From: Christensenella sp. UBA7102
Lineage (GTDB): Bacteria; Bacillota; Clostridia; Christensenellales; UBA1750
Assembly (NCBI GenBank): GCA_002492415.1
Contig: DKYK01000018.1
Coordinates: 2,394-30,048 of the forward strand
Direction: 5' to 3'
Length of the DNA: 27,655 nucleotides
The notes beneath the pieces were generated by a model that saw nothing but the letters and a program-made list of their open reading frames with translations, had not been told where the DNA came from and searched no databases. Every line of letters starts with the position of its first letter. Within the stretch, counting starts at the first letter, position 1. Both the position numbers and the translations under genes were made by a program. This document shows positions 5,196-13,402 of this stretch, piece after piece.

Positions 5196-5706
5196 CAACA
5201 AAGGGAGAGAGGAAAGGATCCTGGGAACAGCCGAAACGATAGTTGGAGAACAGAGCCCAAACGGAGAATTCAAAACTGAAAAACGGAGGATCGGACCCAT
5301 GTTCTAGTTTGATTCATCCCCAGGCTGCATTCCAAAGACAGGAAGCAAGACCCGTAAAAACAGTTTAGGGAATCAGAGAAAGGCGAGCGTACGAAGAAGC
5401 AGTAACCGGCTGGATCCGCAGGGCAAATCGACATCCCTTTGCTGGACGAGACACTCCCAAGCCTTGAGAAGCCATTCCCAACGACAAGCATCTCGCGCAA
5501 GAGAACAGCGGTGAGCAAACGAACAAACGACGGAGGAAGGCAAGGAAGAGAGAGGGGCAGTCCAAATAAAAGAAAGCGAGGTAAACAAATTGATGTTAGA
5601 TAACAAGAGCGAGCAGAAGTGACCCTTGACCGATGAGGCTGACGAGAAAGGCGGAAACGGTCAAGGGTCACTTTGGTTTTGGCGCTGAGGCGCTTTTTTT
5701 CTTTTT
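5196..5706 (+). ncRNA. Candidate large structured non-coding RNA of about 510 nt
   Basis: This stretch is the only long one in the window without a credible protein gene. It has its own promoter and ends in a 16-bp hairpin plus T-tract. Its base use differs from its neighbours: the plus strand is rich in A and G, with many GAA, GGAA and ACAA runs in place of the GC-rich codon rhythm around it. Possible long-range pairs include CCTGGG (5220-5225) with CCCAGG (5329-5334), the adjacent CAGCC with GGCTG, and a GCAAA/TTTGC hairpin near 5422-5442. Size, purine-rich linkers and stand-alone transcription recall the large Firmicutes RNAs (ROOL, GOLLD, OLE), but I recognise no diagnostic motif. It is not tmRNA, RNase P, 6S or SRP RNA by any motif I can see. 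The minus-strand open frame across it (5270-5842) has no coding support. Confidence 0.55.
5617..5706 (+). terminator. 3' hairpin and terminator of the candidate RNA
   Basis: AAGTGACCCTTGACCG (5617-5632) pairs perfectly over 16 bp with 5658-5673, with a 25-base purine-rich loop. After TTTGGTTTT a second small hairpin, GCGC-TGAG-GCGC (5682-5693), is followed by seven T's, C and five T's (5694-5706). The small hairpin with the long T-tract is the likely stop; the larger one may belong to the RNA's fold. Confidence 0.72.
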
Positions 5707-5754
5707 GGAAGAGCGGGCGCTCAAGGCCTGATCGGGGGTGTTCGATGGAAGGAG

Positions 5755-5792
5755 AAGCAGAAAAGAGCCCGGATGCGGACTCTTTTCTGCTT
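5755..5792 (-). terminator. Probable terminator of the ABC exporter operon
   Basis: AAGCAGAAAAGAG (5755-5767) and CTCTTTTCTGCTT (5780-5792) form a perfect 13-bp stem with a 12-base loop, 10 bases after the stop of the minus-strand exporter gene. The T-rich part lies inside the stem and the downstream T-tract is weak. It separates two convergent units. Confidence 0.65.
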
Positions 5793-5802
5793 GACTGCTG
5801 TG

Positions 5803-7599
5803 CTACGCGTCCTCCTGCAGGAAGCGGTACTGCGCGGCGCACAGGTCGGCGTAGTGGCCGCCCAGCGCGATGAGCTCGTCGTGGGTGCCGCGCTCGGCGA
5901 TGCAGCCGTCCTGCACGACCATGATGCAGTCCGCCTTGCGGATGGTGGACAGGCGGTGCGCGATGACAAAGGAAGTGCGGCCCTTGAGCAGCGTCTCCAG
6001 CGCCTTCTGGATGAGCAGCTCGGTGTGGGTGTCGATGGAGGAGGTGGCCTCGTCCAGAATCAGGATGCGGGGGTCGTTGAGCAGCGCGCGGGCGAAGGAG
6101 ATCAGCTGCTTCTGACCGGTGGACAGGCGGCTGCCGCGCTCGTTGACCTCGGTGTAATAGCCTTTCTCCATGGCCATGATGGTATCGTGGATGTGCACGG
6201 CCTTGGCCGCCGCGATGACCTCCTGCTCCGTGGCGTCCAGCTTGCCATAGCGGATATTGTCCATGATGGTGCCCGAGAAGATGAAGCTGTCCTGCATCAT
6301 CACGGACATCTGCTTGCGCAGCGAGTGCAGGTTGACGTCGCGCACGTCGTAGCCGTCGATCTTGACCGCGCCGGAATCCACGTCGTAGAAGCGGGAGATC
6401 AGGTTGACGACGGTGGACTTGCCCGCGCCCGTGGGCCCCACCAGCGCGATGGTCTGGCCGGGCCGAACGTGGAAGGAGACGTCCTTTAAGATCACCTTGT
6501 CCTCGTCGTAGGAGAAGGTGACGTCCTCAAAGTCCACGGCGCCCTGGATGGGCGGCAGGTCACAGGCGTCGGGCTTGGAATCGATCTGCACCGGGGTGTC
6601 CAGAATCTCGAAGATGCGCTCGGTGGAGGCCATGGCCACCAGCACGTTATTGTAGAAGTTGGCCAGGTTGTTCAGCGGCTCCCAGAACCTGCCCAGATAC
6701 CACAAAATGAGCAGCAGCGTGCCCACGGTGATCTGCCCGGCGGCGACGTTGCCCCCCAGCATGGCCACGCCGAAGATGTACACCAGCACCGTGCCGATGG
6801 CAGAGACCGTGTCCAGGCTCGGCCAGAACAGGTTGCCGAGCTTGATGGCGCGCATCCAGCTGGAACGGATGTCGTCGTTGGTCTCCTCAAAGATGGAGGA
6901 ATTCTCGTCCTCGCGGGTGAAGGCTTCGGTCACGCGCATGCCGGACAGGCTCTCGTGCAGATAGCCGTTCATGTTGGAGATCTTGGCGCGCACGGTCTGC
7001 CAGTTCTTGCGCATGCGGCGCTTTAAGCCAAAGAGGATGAGCAGCAGGAAGGGCAGGATGCACATGGAGATCAGCGTCAGCTTCCAGTTGACCACCAGCA
7101 TCAACGTCAGCAGCAGCACCAGCGTCACGCAGTCGATGAACACATTGACGATGCCGTTGGTGAACAGATCGTTGAGCGAGTTGACGTCGTTGATGACGCG
7201 CACCATGATCTTGCCCGCCGAGCGCGAGTCGAAGAAGTTGAAGGAAAGGTCCTGAATGTGATCAAACAGCGTCTGGCGCATATCCGCGATGGCGGATCGT
7301 CCCGCGGTATCCATGATGCGGGCACGGTAGCGCACGCAGATTGCGCCCAGCGCCGCGCACAGCACCATGGCGATCAGGAAGAAGGGGAAGTTGCGGCTGT
7401 TGCCCTGGTCGATCTGGTCGATGGCGCGGCTCATGAGCATGGGCAGCATCAGCGAGCAGACGGCGGAGATCACCATCAGCGCCAGCGAGAAGGCCACGCG
7501 GCCGCGATAGGGCTTTAAGAAGGTCAGCAGGCGCAGGAACTGTTTTTTGTCAAACGGGCGCTCGATGGCCTCGTCGTCGATGACGCGCAGTCTGGGCAT
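5803..7599 (-). CDS. ABC exporter subunit with intact catalytic site (heterodimer partner 2)
   Basis: A 598-residue half-transporter: membrane domain about 30-320 (six helices expected), nucleotide-binding domain about 352-598. Walker A is GPTGAGKS (388-395), Q-loop MMQDSFIFSG (about 434-443), Walker B LILDE with catalytic E517, and H-loop H548. The signature is LSTGQ (492-496) rather than LSGGQ. This matches the partner that supplies the good Walker B and the non-canonical signature in BmrCD/TM287-288 type exporters. Start is the ATG 1 base after the upstream stop (TGACATG), with AAAGGAGGTG ahead; the longer open frame has no family similarity. Such pairs usually export drugs, lipids or peptides; the substrate is not readable here. 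Confidence 0.92.
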   Translation of the reverse strand: MPRLRVIDDEAIERPFDKKQFLRLLTFLKPYRGRVAFSLALMVISAVCSLMLPMLMSRAIDQIDQGNSRNFPFFLIAMVLCAALGAICVRYRARIMDTAGRSAIADMRQTLFDHIQDLSFNFFDSRSAGKIMVRVINDVNSLNDLFTNGIVNVFIDCVTLVLLLTLMLVVNWKLTLISMCILPFLLLILFGLKRRMRKNWQTVRAKISNMNGYLHESLSGMRVTEAFTREDENSSIFEETNDDIRSSWMRAIKLGNLFWPSLDTVSAIGTVLVYIFGVAMLGGNVAAGQITVGTLLLILWYLGRFWEPLNNLANFYNNVLVAMASTERIFEILDTPVQIDSKPDACDLPPIQGAVDFEDVTFSYDEDKVILKDVSFHVRPGQTIALVGPTGAGKSTVVNLISRFYDVDSGAVKIDGYDVRDVNLHSLRKQMSVMMQDSFIFSGTIMDNIRYGKLDATEQEVIAAAKAVHIHDTIMAMEKGYYTEVNERGSRLSTGQKQLISFARALLNDPRILILDEATSSIDTHTELLIQKALETLLKGRTSFVIAHRLSTIRKADCIMVVQDGCIAERGTHDELIALGGHYADLCAAQYRFLQEDA

Positions 7600-7600
7600 G

Positions 7601-9376
7601 TCACAGCACCTCCTTTGCGGCGGAAAGGTTGAGCGCCTTGCGCGCGGTGATGTCTTCAAAGTCGCGGTACTGGTCCTGGTACATGCGGAAGTACAGTCCC
7701 TTTTTGGCCAGCAGCTCCTCATGCGTGCCGCGCTCGGCCACGCAGCCGCCGTCCAGCACCACAATCTGGTCGGCGTTTTTGACCGAGGAGATGCGGTGGG
7801 CGATGATGAAGGTGGTGCGGCCGCGCATAATGGACTTTAGGTGCTTCTGGATCTCGTGCTCGGTCTCCATGTCCACGGCGGAGGTGGCGTCGTCCAGCAC
7901 CAGGATCGTCGGGTCATAGAGCAGCGCGCGGGCAATGGCGATGCGCTGCCGCTGCCCGCCCGACAGCCCAAGACCCCGCTCGCCGACGATGGTGTCGTAG
8001 CCCTGGGGCATCTGCTGAATGAACTCGTCGGCCTGCGCAGCCCTGGCCGCGGCCTGCACGCGCTCGAAGGAAGCGTCGGGGCGGCCGAAGCGGATGTTGT
8101 TTTCGATGGATTCGGAGAAGAGGAAGGTCTCCTGGTTGACATAGCCGATGCGGTCGCGCAGCGAGAGCAGCGGCATGTCCTTGACGTCCACGCCGTCGAT
8201 CCTGACCGCGCCGCCGCGGCACTCGTAGTAGCGGCCCAGCAGGTTGACGATGGAGGTCTTGCCCGTGCCGGTGGCGCCCATGATGGCGCAGGTGGAGCCG
8301 GCGGGCACGTCCAGATCAAAATCGCACAGCACCGTCTCGTCGCTGTAGCCAAAGGTCACGCGCTCAAACCGCACATGGCCGGTAAAGGGCTGGGGGAATT
8401 TCGGGTGCTCGCAGGTGCGGATGCCCGCGCCCAGGTCCTGGTAGTAGAACAGCTTTTCCGCAGACGTGATGGCCTGGGTCAGCATGTTGATCAGGTTGCC
8501 CAGCATGCGCATGGGGCCGGTGATCATCCAGATGTAGCCCGTGAAGGTGACCAGCGCGCCCAGCGTCATGGAGCCGGAGATCACCATCGTGCCGCCGATG
8601 CCCAGCAGCAGCGGCGTGCAGAAGTTGCCCAGGAAGTCCAGCACGGGCACGTAGTCCGACCAGATGTAGGTGGTCTTGAGCAGCAGGGTCAGCTGCTTGC
8701 GGTTTTCCACGGAAAAGGCCTGCTTTTCGTGCTCCTCCTGCGCGAAGGCCTTGACCACGCGCACGCCGGAGATGTTCTCCTGGGTCTTGGTGGACAGCAC
8801 GGCGTTCTGCTCGCGCACGTCCTTGAAGGCGCGGTGGATCTTGCGGCGGAAGTGCACCGCGATGACGGCCACGATGGGCGCCACGCACACCATCACCAGC
8901 GCCAGGCGCCAGTTGATGAAGAACAGGAAGATCAGCGAGCCAAAGAACCAGATGCTGTTCTCGAGAATCTGCACCACGCCGCCGGCCAGCAGGTTGCGCA
9001 GCCCCTCGATGTCGCCCGTCATGCGGCTCATGATCTCGCCGATGTAGTTGTTGTCGTAAAAACGGTAGCTCATCTCGCTCAGGTGGCGATAGAGCCCCGT
9101 GCGCAGATCGAAGCAGAAGTTCTGCGACAGTCGCTCGAAGGACACGCCGCGCACGTAGTTGCACACCGCGCGCAGCACCGTAAGCCCCAGGATCGCGCCG
9201 CACAGCGGCAGCAGCTTTTGCGTCATCCCGCCCTTGATCACGTCGTCCACAATCCAGCCCGAGAACAGCGGCAGCACCAGGCGCGTGGCATTGGCCAGCA
9301 GCAGCGCCGCAAAGCCGATGAGCGCGAACTTCGCGTGCGGCCTGCACATGCGGCAGATGCGTTTGATGGTCCCCAT
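7601..9376 (-). CDS. ABC exporter subunit with degenerate catalytic site (heterodimer partner 1)
   Basis: A 591-residue half-transporter: membrane domain about 15-310, nucleotide-binding domain about 333-591. Walker A is GATGTGKT (367-374), signature a canonical LSGGQ (471-475), H-loop H527. Walker B is ILVLDD, with Asp496 where the catalytic Glu is expected. The Asp here and the altered signature in the next gene together predict one hydrolysing and one non-hydrolysing ATP site. The start at 9376 (MGTIKRICRM) has GGGAGG about 10 bases upstream; an ATG at 9385 would be too close to it. It is the first gene of the two-gene operon and is divergent from the FAD oxidoreductase gene. Confidence 0.92.
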   Translation of the reverse strand: MGTIKRICRMCRPHAKFALIGFAALLLANATRLVLPLFSGWIVDDVIKGGMTQKLLPLCGAILGLTVLRAVCNYVRGVSFERLSQNFCFDLRTGLYRHLSEMSYRFYDNNYIGEIMSRMTGDIEGLRNLLAGGVVQILENSIWFFGSLIFLFFINWRLALVMVCVAPIVAVIAVHFRRKIHRAFKDVREQNAVLSTKTQENISGVRVVKAFAQEEHEKQAFSVENRKQLTLLLKTTYIWSDYVPVLDFLGNFCTPLLLGIGGTMVISGSMTLGALVTFTGYIWMITGPMRMLGNLINMLTQAITSAEKLFYYQDLGAGIRTCEHPKFPQPFTGHVRFERVTFGYSDETVLCDFDLDVPAGSTCAIMGATGTGKTSIVNLLGRYYECRGGAVRIDGVDVKDMPLLSLRDRIGYVNQETFLFSESIENNIRFGRPDASFERVQAAARAAQADEFIQQMPQGYDTIVGERGLGLSGGQRQRIAIARALLYDPTILVLDDATSAVDMETEHEIQKHLKSIMRGRTTFIIAHRISSVKNADQIVVLDGGCVAERGTHEELLAKKGLYFRMYQDQYRDFEDITARKALNLSAAKEVL

Positions 9377-9441
9377 ACTGTGCATTCCTCCCTGTCTATG
9401 TATGCGAGGGTCTGTGTATGATAGATGTGTATGCAAACACT

Positions 9442-9470
9442 ATGGTAGACCTTTTGCGCGCGCATGTCAA
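9442..9470 (-). promoter_or_regulatory. Promoter of the ABC exporter operon
   Basis: The minus strand shows a perfect TTGACA (9470-9465), 17 bases, then TACCAT (9447-9442). Predicted start is near 9436, about 60 nt before the ATG. The leader contains GTGTATG twice (9413-9419 and 9427-9433), a possible regulator half-site pair. Confidence 0.72.
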
Positions 9471-9514
9471 AGAAGTTCAGGTTAATTGTCGCCTGGCGCG
9501 CAAAAAAAGTGCGA

Positions 9515-9542
9515 TTGATAATTGCCGGAAAAATGGTATACT
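9515..9542 (+). promoter_or_regulatory. Promoter of the FAD oxidoreductase-MFS operon
   Basis: TTGATA (9515-9520), a 16-base spacer and TATACT (9537-9542), each 5/6 to consensus. Predicted start is near 9549. The leader forms a GC-rich hairpin, CGCGCCCG (9556-9563) with CGGGCGCG (9566-9573), of unknown role. Confidence 0.65.
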
Positions 9543-9605
9543 GATAGTGGAACGACGCGCCCGCCCGGGCGCGCGCAAAAGAGAGAAGGGTGGGTTCACA
9601 GACGA

Positions 9606-10871
9606 ATGAGAAAATATGATCTTGTGGTGTGCGGCGGCGGACTGTCGGGCGTGGCGGCGGCGGTGCAGGCCCGGCGCAGCGGCGCAGGAAGCGTGCTGCT
9701 CATCGAGCGCTATGGCTTTTTGGGCGGCATGGCCACGGCGGGCCTGGTCAACCCCTTCATGCCCTATTGGAAGGAGGGCGTGCCCCCCGAGCAGGGCGGC
9801 CAACTGGTCTTTGGCATATTCGACGAAATTCGCCGCCGCCTGGGGGAAATGGGCGGCTACGATGCGCAGGGCGATCACTTTGACGCCGAGTGCATGAAGA
9901 TTCTGCTGCAGCGCATGTGCCTGGAGGCGGGCGTGGAGCTGCTGCTGCACACCTTCGTCGAGCAGGTGCACGTCAAGGGCGACCGGCTGGTGGCGGTGCG
10001 CGTGGCAAACAAGAGCGGCATTGAGTTTATGGCCGCGAACGCGTTCATCGACTGCACGGGCGACGCGGACGTGGCGCACCTGTGCGGCGTGCCCTGGAAG
10101 AAGGGGCGCGAGAGCGACGGCCAGTGCCAGCCCATGACGCTGTGCTTCCGCATGGCGGGCGTGGAGCGCGACAAAATGCCTCCCAATCCCGAGATCGACC
10201 GCCTATATAATGAAGCGAAGGCGCGCGGCGAGATCGATAACCCGCGCGAGGACGTGCTGCACTTCCACGTGATGCAGGAGGACGTGGTGCACTTTAACAC
10301 CACGCGCGTCATCCTGCACGACGCCACCAGCGCCCGCTCCATGACCGACGCCGAGATCATCGCGCGCGAGCAGGTGTGGCAGATGGCGGCCTTCCTCAAG
10401 AAATACGTGCCCGGCTTTGAACGCAGCTACCTGCAGATGACCGCCGCGCAGACCGGCGTGCGCGAGTCCCGCCGCATCGTGGGCCAGTACACGCTCACGG
10501 GCGAGGACGTGATGCGCCAGGCGCGCTTCCCGGACGCGGTGTGCCGCTTTGCCTATATGATCGACATCCACAACCCCGCGGGCACCGGCACCGAGCGCTG
10601 GCACCAGCCCCAGGGCGGATACTACGAGATCCCCTACCGGTGCATGGTGCCCAAGCGCATTTCCAACCTGCTGGTGGCGGGCCGCCCCGTATCCTCGGAT
10701 CACGCGGCGCACTCCTCGCTGCGCGTGATGCCCGCGTGCGTCGCCCTTGGGCAGGCGGCGGGCCTTGCCGCCTCCATCCTGCTGCGCAAGGGCGGGGCCT
10801 TTTGCGACATCAACGGCGAAAAACTGCACGCGCGGCTGGTCGAGATCGGAGCGATGAAGGCGGATGCGTAG
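9606..10871 (+). CDS. FAD-dependent oxidoreductase (FAD_oxidored type)
   Basis: A 421-residue flavoprotein. The N-terminal dinucleotide fold is clear: YDLVVCGGGLSGVAAAVQA (about 4-22), with E35 in LLIERYGFLGG as the expected ribose ligand. IDCTGDADVAHLCG and the C-terminal LLVAGRPVSS...VALGQAAGLAA complete the FAD site. The middle carries IPYRCMVPK and SLRVMPAC segments common in FAD-dependent proteins of sugar-degradation loci. Start 9606 fits the fold; the longer frame adds 28 unlikely residues, and the ribosome-binding site (AAGGGTGGG) is weak. The stop overlaps the MFS start by 8 bases. The substrate is unknown; the MFS and dehydrogenase neighbours suggest oxidation of an imported polyol, sugar or acid. 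Confidence 0.83.
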   Translation: MRKYDLVVCGGGLSGVAAAVQARRSGAGSVLLIERYGFLGGMATAGLVNPFMPYWKEGVPPEQGGQLVFGIFDEIRRRLGEMGGYDAQGDHFDAECMKILLQRMCLEAGVELLLHTFVEQVHVKGDRLVAVRVANKSGIEFMAANAFIDCTGDADVAHLCGVPWKKGRESDGQCQPMTLCFRMAGVERDKMPPNPEIDRLYNEAKARGEIDNPREDVLHFHVMQEDVVHFNTTRVILHDATSARSMTDAEIIAREQVWQMAAFLKKYVPGFERSYLQMTAAQTGVRESRRIVGQYTLTGEDVMRQARFPDAVCRFAYMIDIHNPAGTGTERWHQPQGGYYEIPYRCMVPKRISNLLVAGRPVSSDHAAHSSLRVMPACVALGQAAGLAASILLRKGGAFCDINGEKLHARLVEIGAMKADA

Positions 10872-12054
10872 GCTGGATGAAGGCCGTGCGGCCTATCCCG
10901 TGGGAATACTGCCCTATTTTGTGTGCAACTACATGTGCAGCGCCACCTATACCACCTATTACTCCAACTATCTGGTGTCCCAGGGCATCAGCGCGGAGGA
11001 GATCGGCTCCATCATGGCGCTCGCGCCGCTGGTGGGGCTGCTGATGCAGCCCGTCTGGGGCGCTGCGGCCGACCGGATGAAGTGGAAGAACACGGTGCTG
11101 GCGATACTGACCGCGGGCACGACGCTGGCGCTGCTTGCGGGCGGCTTTGTCCGCTCTACGCTGTGGGCCTACGCGGTGGTGTGCAGCTATTCCTTTTTCT
11201 GCACCAGCATCTCGCCCATGATGGAGACCATCGCGCTGGAAGCGCTGGAAAAGGGCCGCTACAACTTCGGCCCCGTGCGCATGACGGGCACCATCGCCTA
11301 CGCGCTGACCGCGCCGCTGGTGGGCTTTGTGCTGGCGGACAACTACCGGCTCGTGCCCTTCTTTGCGGCGCTGTTCATGGGCCTGGGGCTGCTGGCGCTG
11401 CTGTGCATGCCGCGCGTGGAAGGCCACCAGCACGGCAGGCGCGAGAGGGTCAGCGTCGCAAGATTGCTCAAGAACCGGCAGCTGATGCTGATGATGGCCT
11501 TTACCGTGGTGCTGATGCTGGGCATGAGCCACTACAACACCTATTTTTCGCTCTACTTCCAGCAGCTGGGCGCGGATTCGTCGCAGCTGGGCCTGTCCTT
11601 CTTCCTGGCGGGCGCGGGGGAGGTGCCCTTCCTGCTGATGGGCGACCGGCTCTTCCGCCGCCTGGGCGTGGGCCGGCTGCTGCTGATCTCCGCCGCGGCG
11701 ATGGCGCTGCGCATGCTGCTGATCGGCGTGAGCACCGACCTGACCTTCGTGCTGCTCACCCAGCTGCTGCACGGGCTGTGCTACATCGTGCTGTCCTTTG
11801 CGATGGCAAAGTTCGTAAACCTGGTTGTGCCGGACGAACTCAAGGCCTCGGGACAGATGCTGCTGGCCGTGGTGGGCTTTGGCCTGGCGCGGTCGGCGGG
11901 CGCGTGGATCTCGGGGCTGCTGGTGCGCTCCGTGGGCATGCGCGCGCCCTTCTTTCTGTCGGCGGGGGTGTGCGCGCTGGGACTTGTGGCGTTCGGCGCG
12001 CTGATCCTGCACAGTCCGGAGCTGAAAAACGCGGGGAGAGAGGCGGAACTATGA
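10864..12054 (+). CDS. Major facilitator superfamily transporter (MFS_1-like)
   Basis: A 396-residue polytopic membrane protein with about 12 hydrophobic segments and the loop 2-3 signature GAAADRMKWKN (about 61-71), a variant of the MFS GxxxDRxGR motif. The opening PVGILPYFVCNYMCSATYTTYYSNYLVSQGIS and the overall spacing resemble LacY/nucleoside-symporter-like members that take up sugars or nucleosides by proton symport; the substrate cannot be assigned. It overlaps the FAD gene by 8 bases and the next gene's start as ATGA, so the three are translationally coupled. Confidence 0.87.
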   Translation: MRRLDEGRAAYPVGILPYFVCNYMCSATYTTYYSNYLVSQGISAEEIGSIMALAPLVGLLMQPVWGAAADRMKWKNTVLAILTAGTTLALLAGGFVRSTLWAYAVVCSYSFFCTSISPMMETIALEALEKGRYNFGPVRMTGTIAYALTAPLVGFVLADNYRLVPFFAALFMGLGLLALLCMPRVEGHQHGRRERVSVARLLKNRQLMLMMAFTVVLMLGMSHYNTYFSLYFQQLGADSSQLGLSFFLAGAGEVPFLLMGDRLFRRLGVGRLLLISAAAMALRMLLIGVSTDLTFVLLTQLLHGLCYIVLSFAMAKFVNLVVPDELKASGQMLLAVVGFGLARSAGAWISGLLVRSVGMRAPFFLSAGVCALGLVAFGALILHSPELKNAGREAEL

Positions 12055-12545
12055 CAGAAAGAGAACTGACAGCCGCAGATCTGGATGCGCTGCTCGCGCT
12101 GCAGCGGGCGACCTACGCGGGCCTTGCGCGCCGGGAATTCCTCGTGCAGACCGAGCCGGAGGAGCTTGCCTACATCTTCGGCGGCGGCGGGGCCGGCCTG
12201 GGGGTATTTGACGGCGAGCGTCTGGTGGGCGCATGGGTGCTCTACTATCCCTTTGGCCGATCGGACAACCTGGGCCTGCTGCTGAACCGGGACCCGATGA
12301 CCGCCGCGCACTTTGAGTTGGCGCTGCTCGACCCGGCGTATCGCGGCCGCGGCCTGCACCGGGAGATGGTGCGCAGGCTCACCGAAACCGCCGCGCGCGA
12401 CGGGCGCTTTACCTGCATCCTGGCCACCGCGCACCCCGACAACGCCGCCAGCGTGCGCGGCTTTACGGCCTGCGGCTATGAGAACCTCGGCGTGTACAAG
12501 CTCTACGGCGGCCTGGACCGCTGCGTGCTCTGCAAGCCGCTTTGA
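12051..12545 (+). CDS. GNAT-family N-acetyltransferase
   Basis: A 164-residue acetyltransferase-like protein. It has the acetyl-CoA motif A LDPAYRGRGLHREMVRRLTE (about 100-119) followed by ILATAHPDNAASVRGFTACGYENLGVYKLYGG, the usual motif B/C arrangement. The ATG overlaps the MFS stop as ATGA with a GGGGAGAGAGG site upstream. The coupling suggests it acts on a substrate handled by the oxidoreductase/transporter pair, but the acceptor is unknown. Some C-terminal residues (CVLCKPL) are unusual. The family call is firm and the role open. Confidence 0.82.
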   Translation: MTERELTAADLDALLALQRATYAGLARREFLVQTEPEELAYIFGGGGAGLGVFDGERLVGAWVLYYPFGRSDNLGLLLNRDPMTAAHFELALLDPAYRGRGLHREMVRRLTETAARDGRFTCILATAHPDNAASVRGFTACGYENLGVYKLYGGLDRCVLCKPL

Positions 12546-12577
12546 GCGGCTAAAATGGTATGAGGGAGAGAAAAAGG

Positions 12578-13402
12578 ATGAGCAAGGAAATTGAACTGGT
12601 GGGCAAGATCGGCTCCATGGCGCTGATCCGCGGCCAGGACAACGATATGGACTACAACATATTTTCCCGCCTGGGCGCGGAGCTGCGCCCGGGCATGATC
12701 TGGGTGACCTCCGGCGCGGTGGAAATCGGCCGCATCGACTACTTAAAGCGCGGCGGCAGGGAGCTGACCGGCGACATCGACGAGATCAAGACCGATTACG
12801 CCGCCCAGGGCCAAACCATACTGATGGAGAACTACCGCCGCTTCATCCCGCCGGAATACTCCGTGCGCCAGCTGCTGGTGGAGCACACGCACTTCAACTC
12901 CCGCACCTCGCGCGAGTACATCAAGCAGACGCTGCTGCGCGCGGCCGAGCAGGGCGCCATCCCCATCGTCAACTACAACGACCCCGTCTCCTTTGAGGAG
13001 CACCGCAAGATGGAGATCGCCCAGCTGCGCGACAAGACCGAGGACGTGGTCGAGTGCGTGGATAACGACGAGACCGCCGCCGTCATCGCAGGGCTGGTGG
13101 AGGCCAAAACCCTGCTCATCATGACCTCCGCCGACGGCATCTATACCGACCCGCACGACCCCAGTACCATCGTGCGCGAGGTCGTCGCCCACGACGGCGA
13201 GGAGATGGAGCGCAGCATACGCAAGCTGCAGGAGTTCTGCTCCGGCGCTTCCCGCGCGGGGGCCAACGGCGCCAAGGCCAAGCTGGAGTACATTCTGCCC
13301 TGCGCCAAGCGCGGCATGACCGTCATCATCGGCCACGCGCGCTACCGCATCAGCCAGCTGCTGGGCGGCGACGTGCCCTGCACCCGCATCTATATGAAGT
13401 GA
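12578..13402 (+). CDS. Amino-acid kinase family protein (glutamate 5-kinase/UMP kinase-like)
   Basis: A 274-residue kinase of the carbamate/amino-acid kinase fold. Shared features with glutamate 5-kinase are VTSGAVEIGR (about 44-53), the AAQGQTILMENYRRF helix, AIPIVNYNDPVS, DNDETAAVIAGLVEAKTLLIMTSADGIYT with the nucleotide-binding Asp cluster, and GANGAKAKLEYILPCAKRGMTVIIG near the C-terminus. It lacks a PUA domain and is shorter than classical ProB; no proA neighbour is present, so proline synthesis is unlikely to be its job. The start at 12578 has GAGGGAGA 9 bases upstream; an ATG at 12560 lacks one. The substrate is not known and may be an acyl or uronate-like acid linked to the neighbouring catabolic genes. 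Confidence 0.78.
   Translation: MSKEIELVGKIGSMALIRGQDNDMDYNIFSRLGAELRPGMIWVTSGAVEIGRIDYLKRGGRELTGDIDEIKTDYAAQGQTILMENYRRFIPPEYSVRQLLVEHTHFNSRTSREYIKQTLLRAAEQGAIPIVNYNDPVSFEEHRKMEIAQLRDKTEDVVECVDNDETAAVIAGLVEAKTLLIMTSADGIYTDPHDPSTIVREVVAHDGEEMERSIRKLQEFCSGASRAGANGAKAKLEYILPCAKRGMTVIIGHARYRISQLLGGDVPCTRIYMK

Noticed and set aside
5196..5706. Identification as tmRNA, RNase P RNA, 6S RNA or SRP RNA
   Set aside because: No tag reading frame or tRNA-like ends, no RNase P conserved core, and the size does not fit 6S or SRP RNA.
5270..5842. Minus-strand 190-codon open frame across the candidate RNA
   Set aside because: It starts inside the ABC exporter gene, has no recognisable domain or ribosome-binding site at a sensible start, and lies opposite a promoter-to-terminator unit.
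7841..9421. Plus-strand 526-codon open frame
   Set aside because: It is antisense to an ABC exporter subunit with all its motifs. The product is His/Asp/Val/Gln-rich shadow sequence.
10923..12545. Plus-strand 540-codon open frame through the MFS gene
   Set aside because: Only its last 164 residues are real (the GNAT gene starting at 12051). The earlier part is the MFS gene read out of frame.
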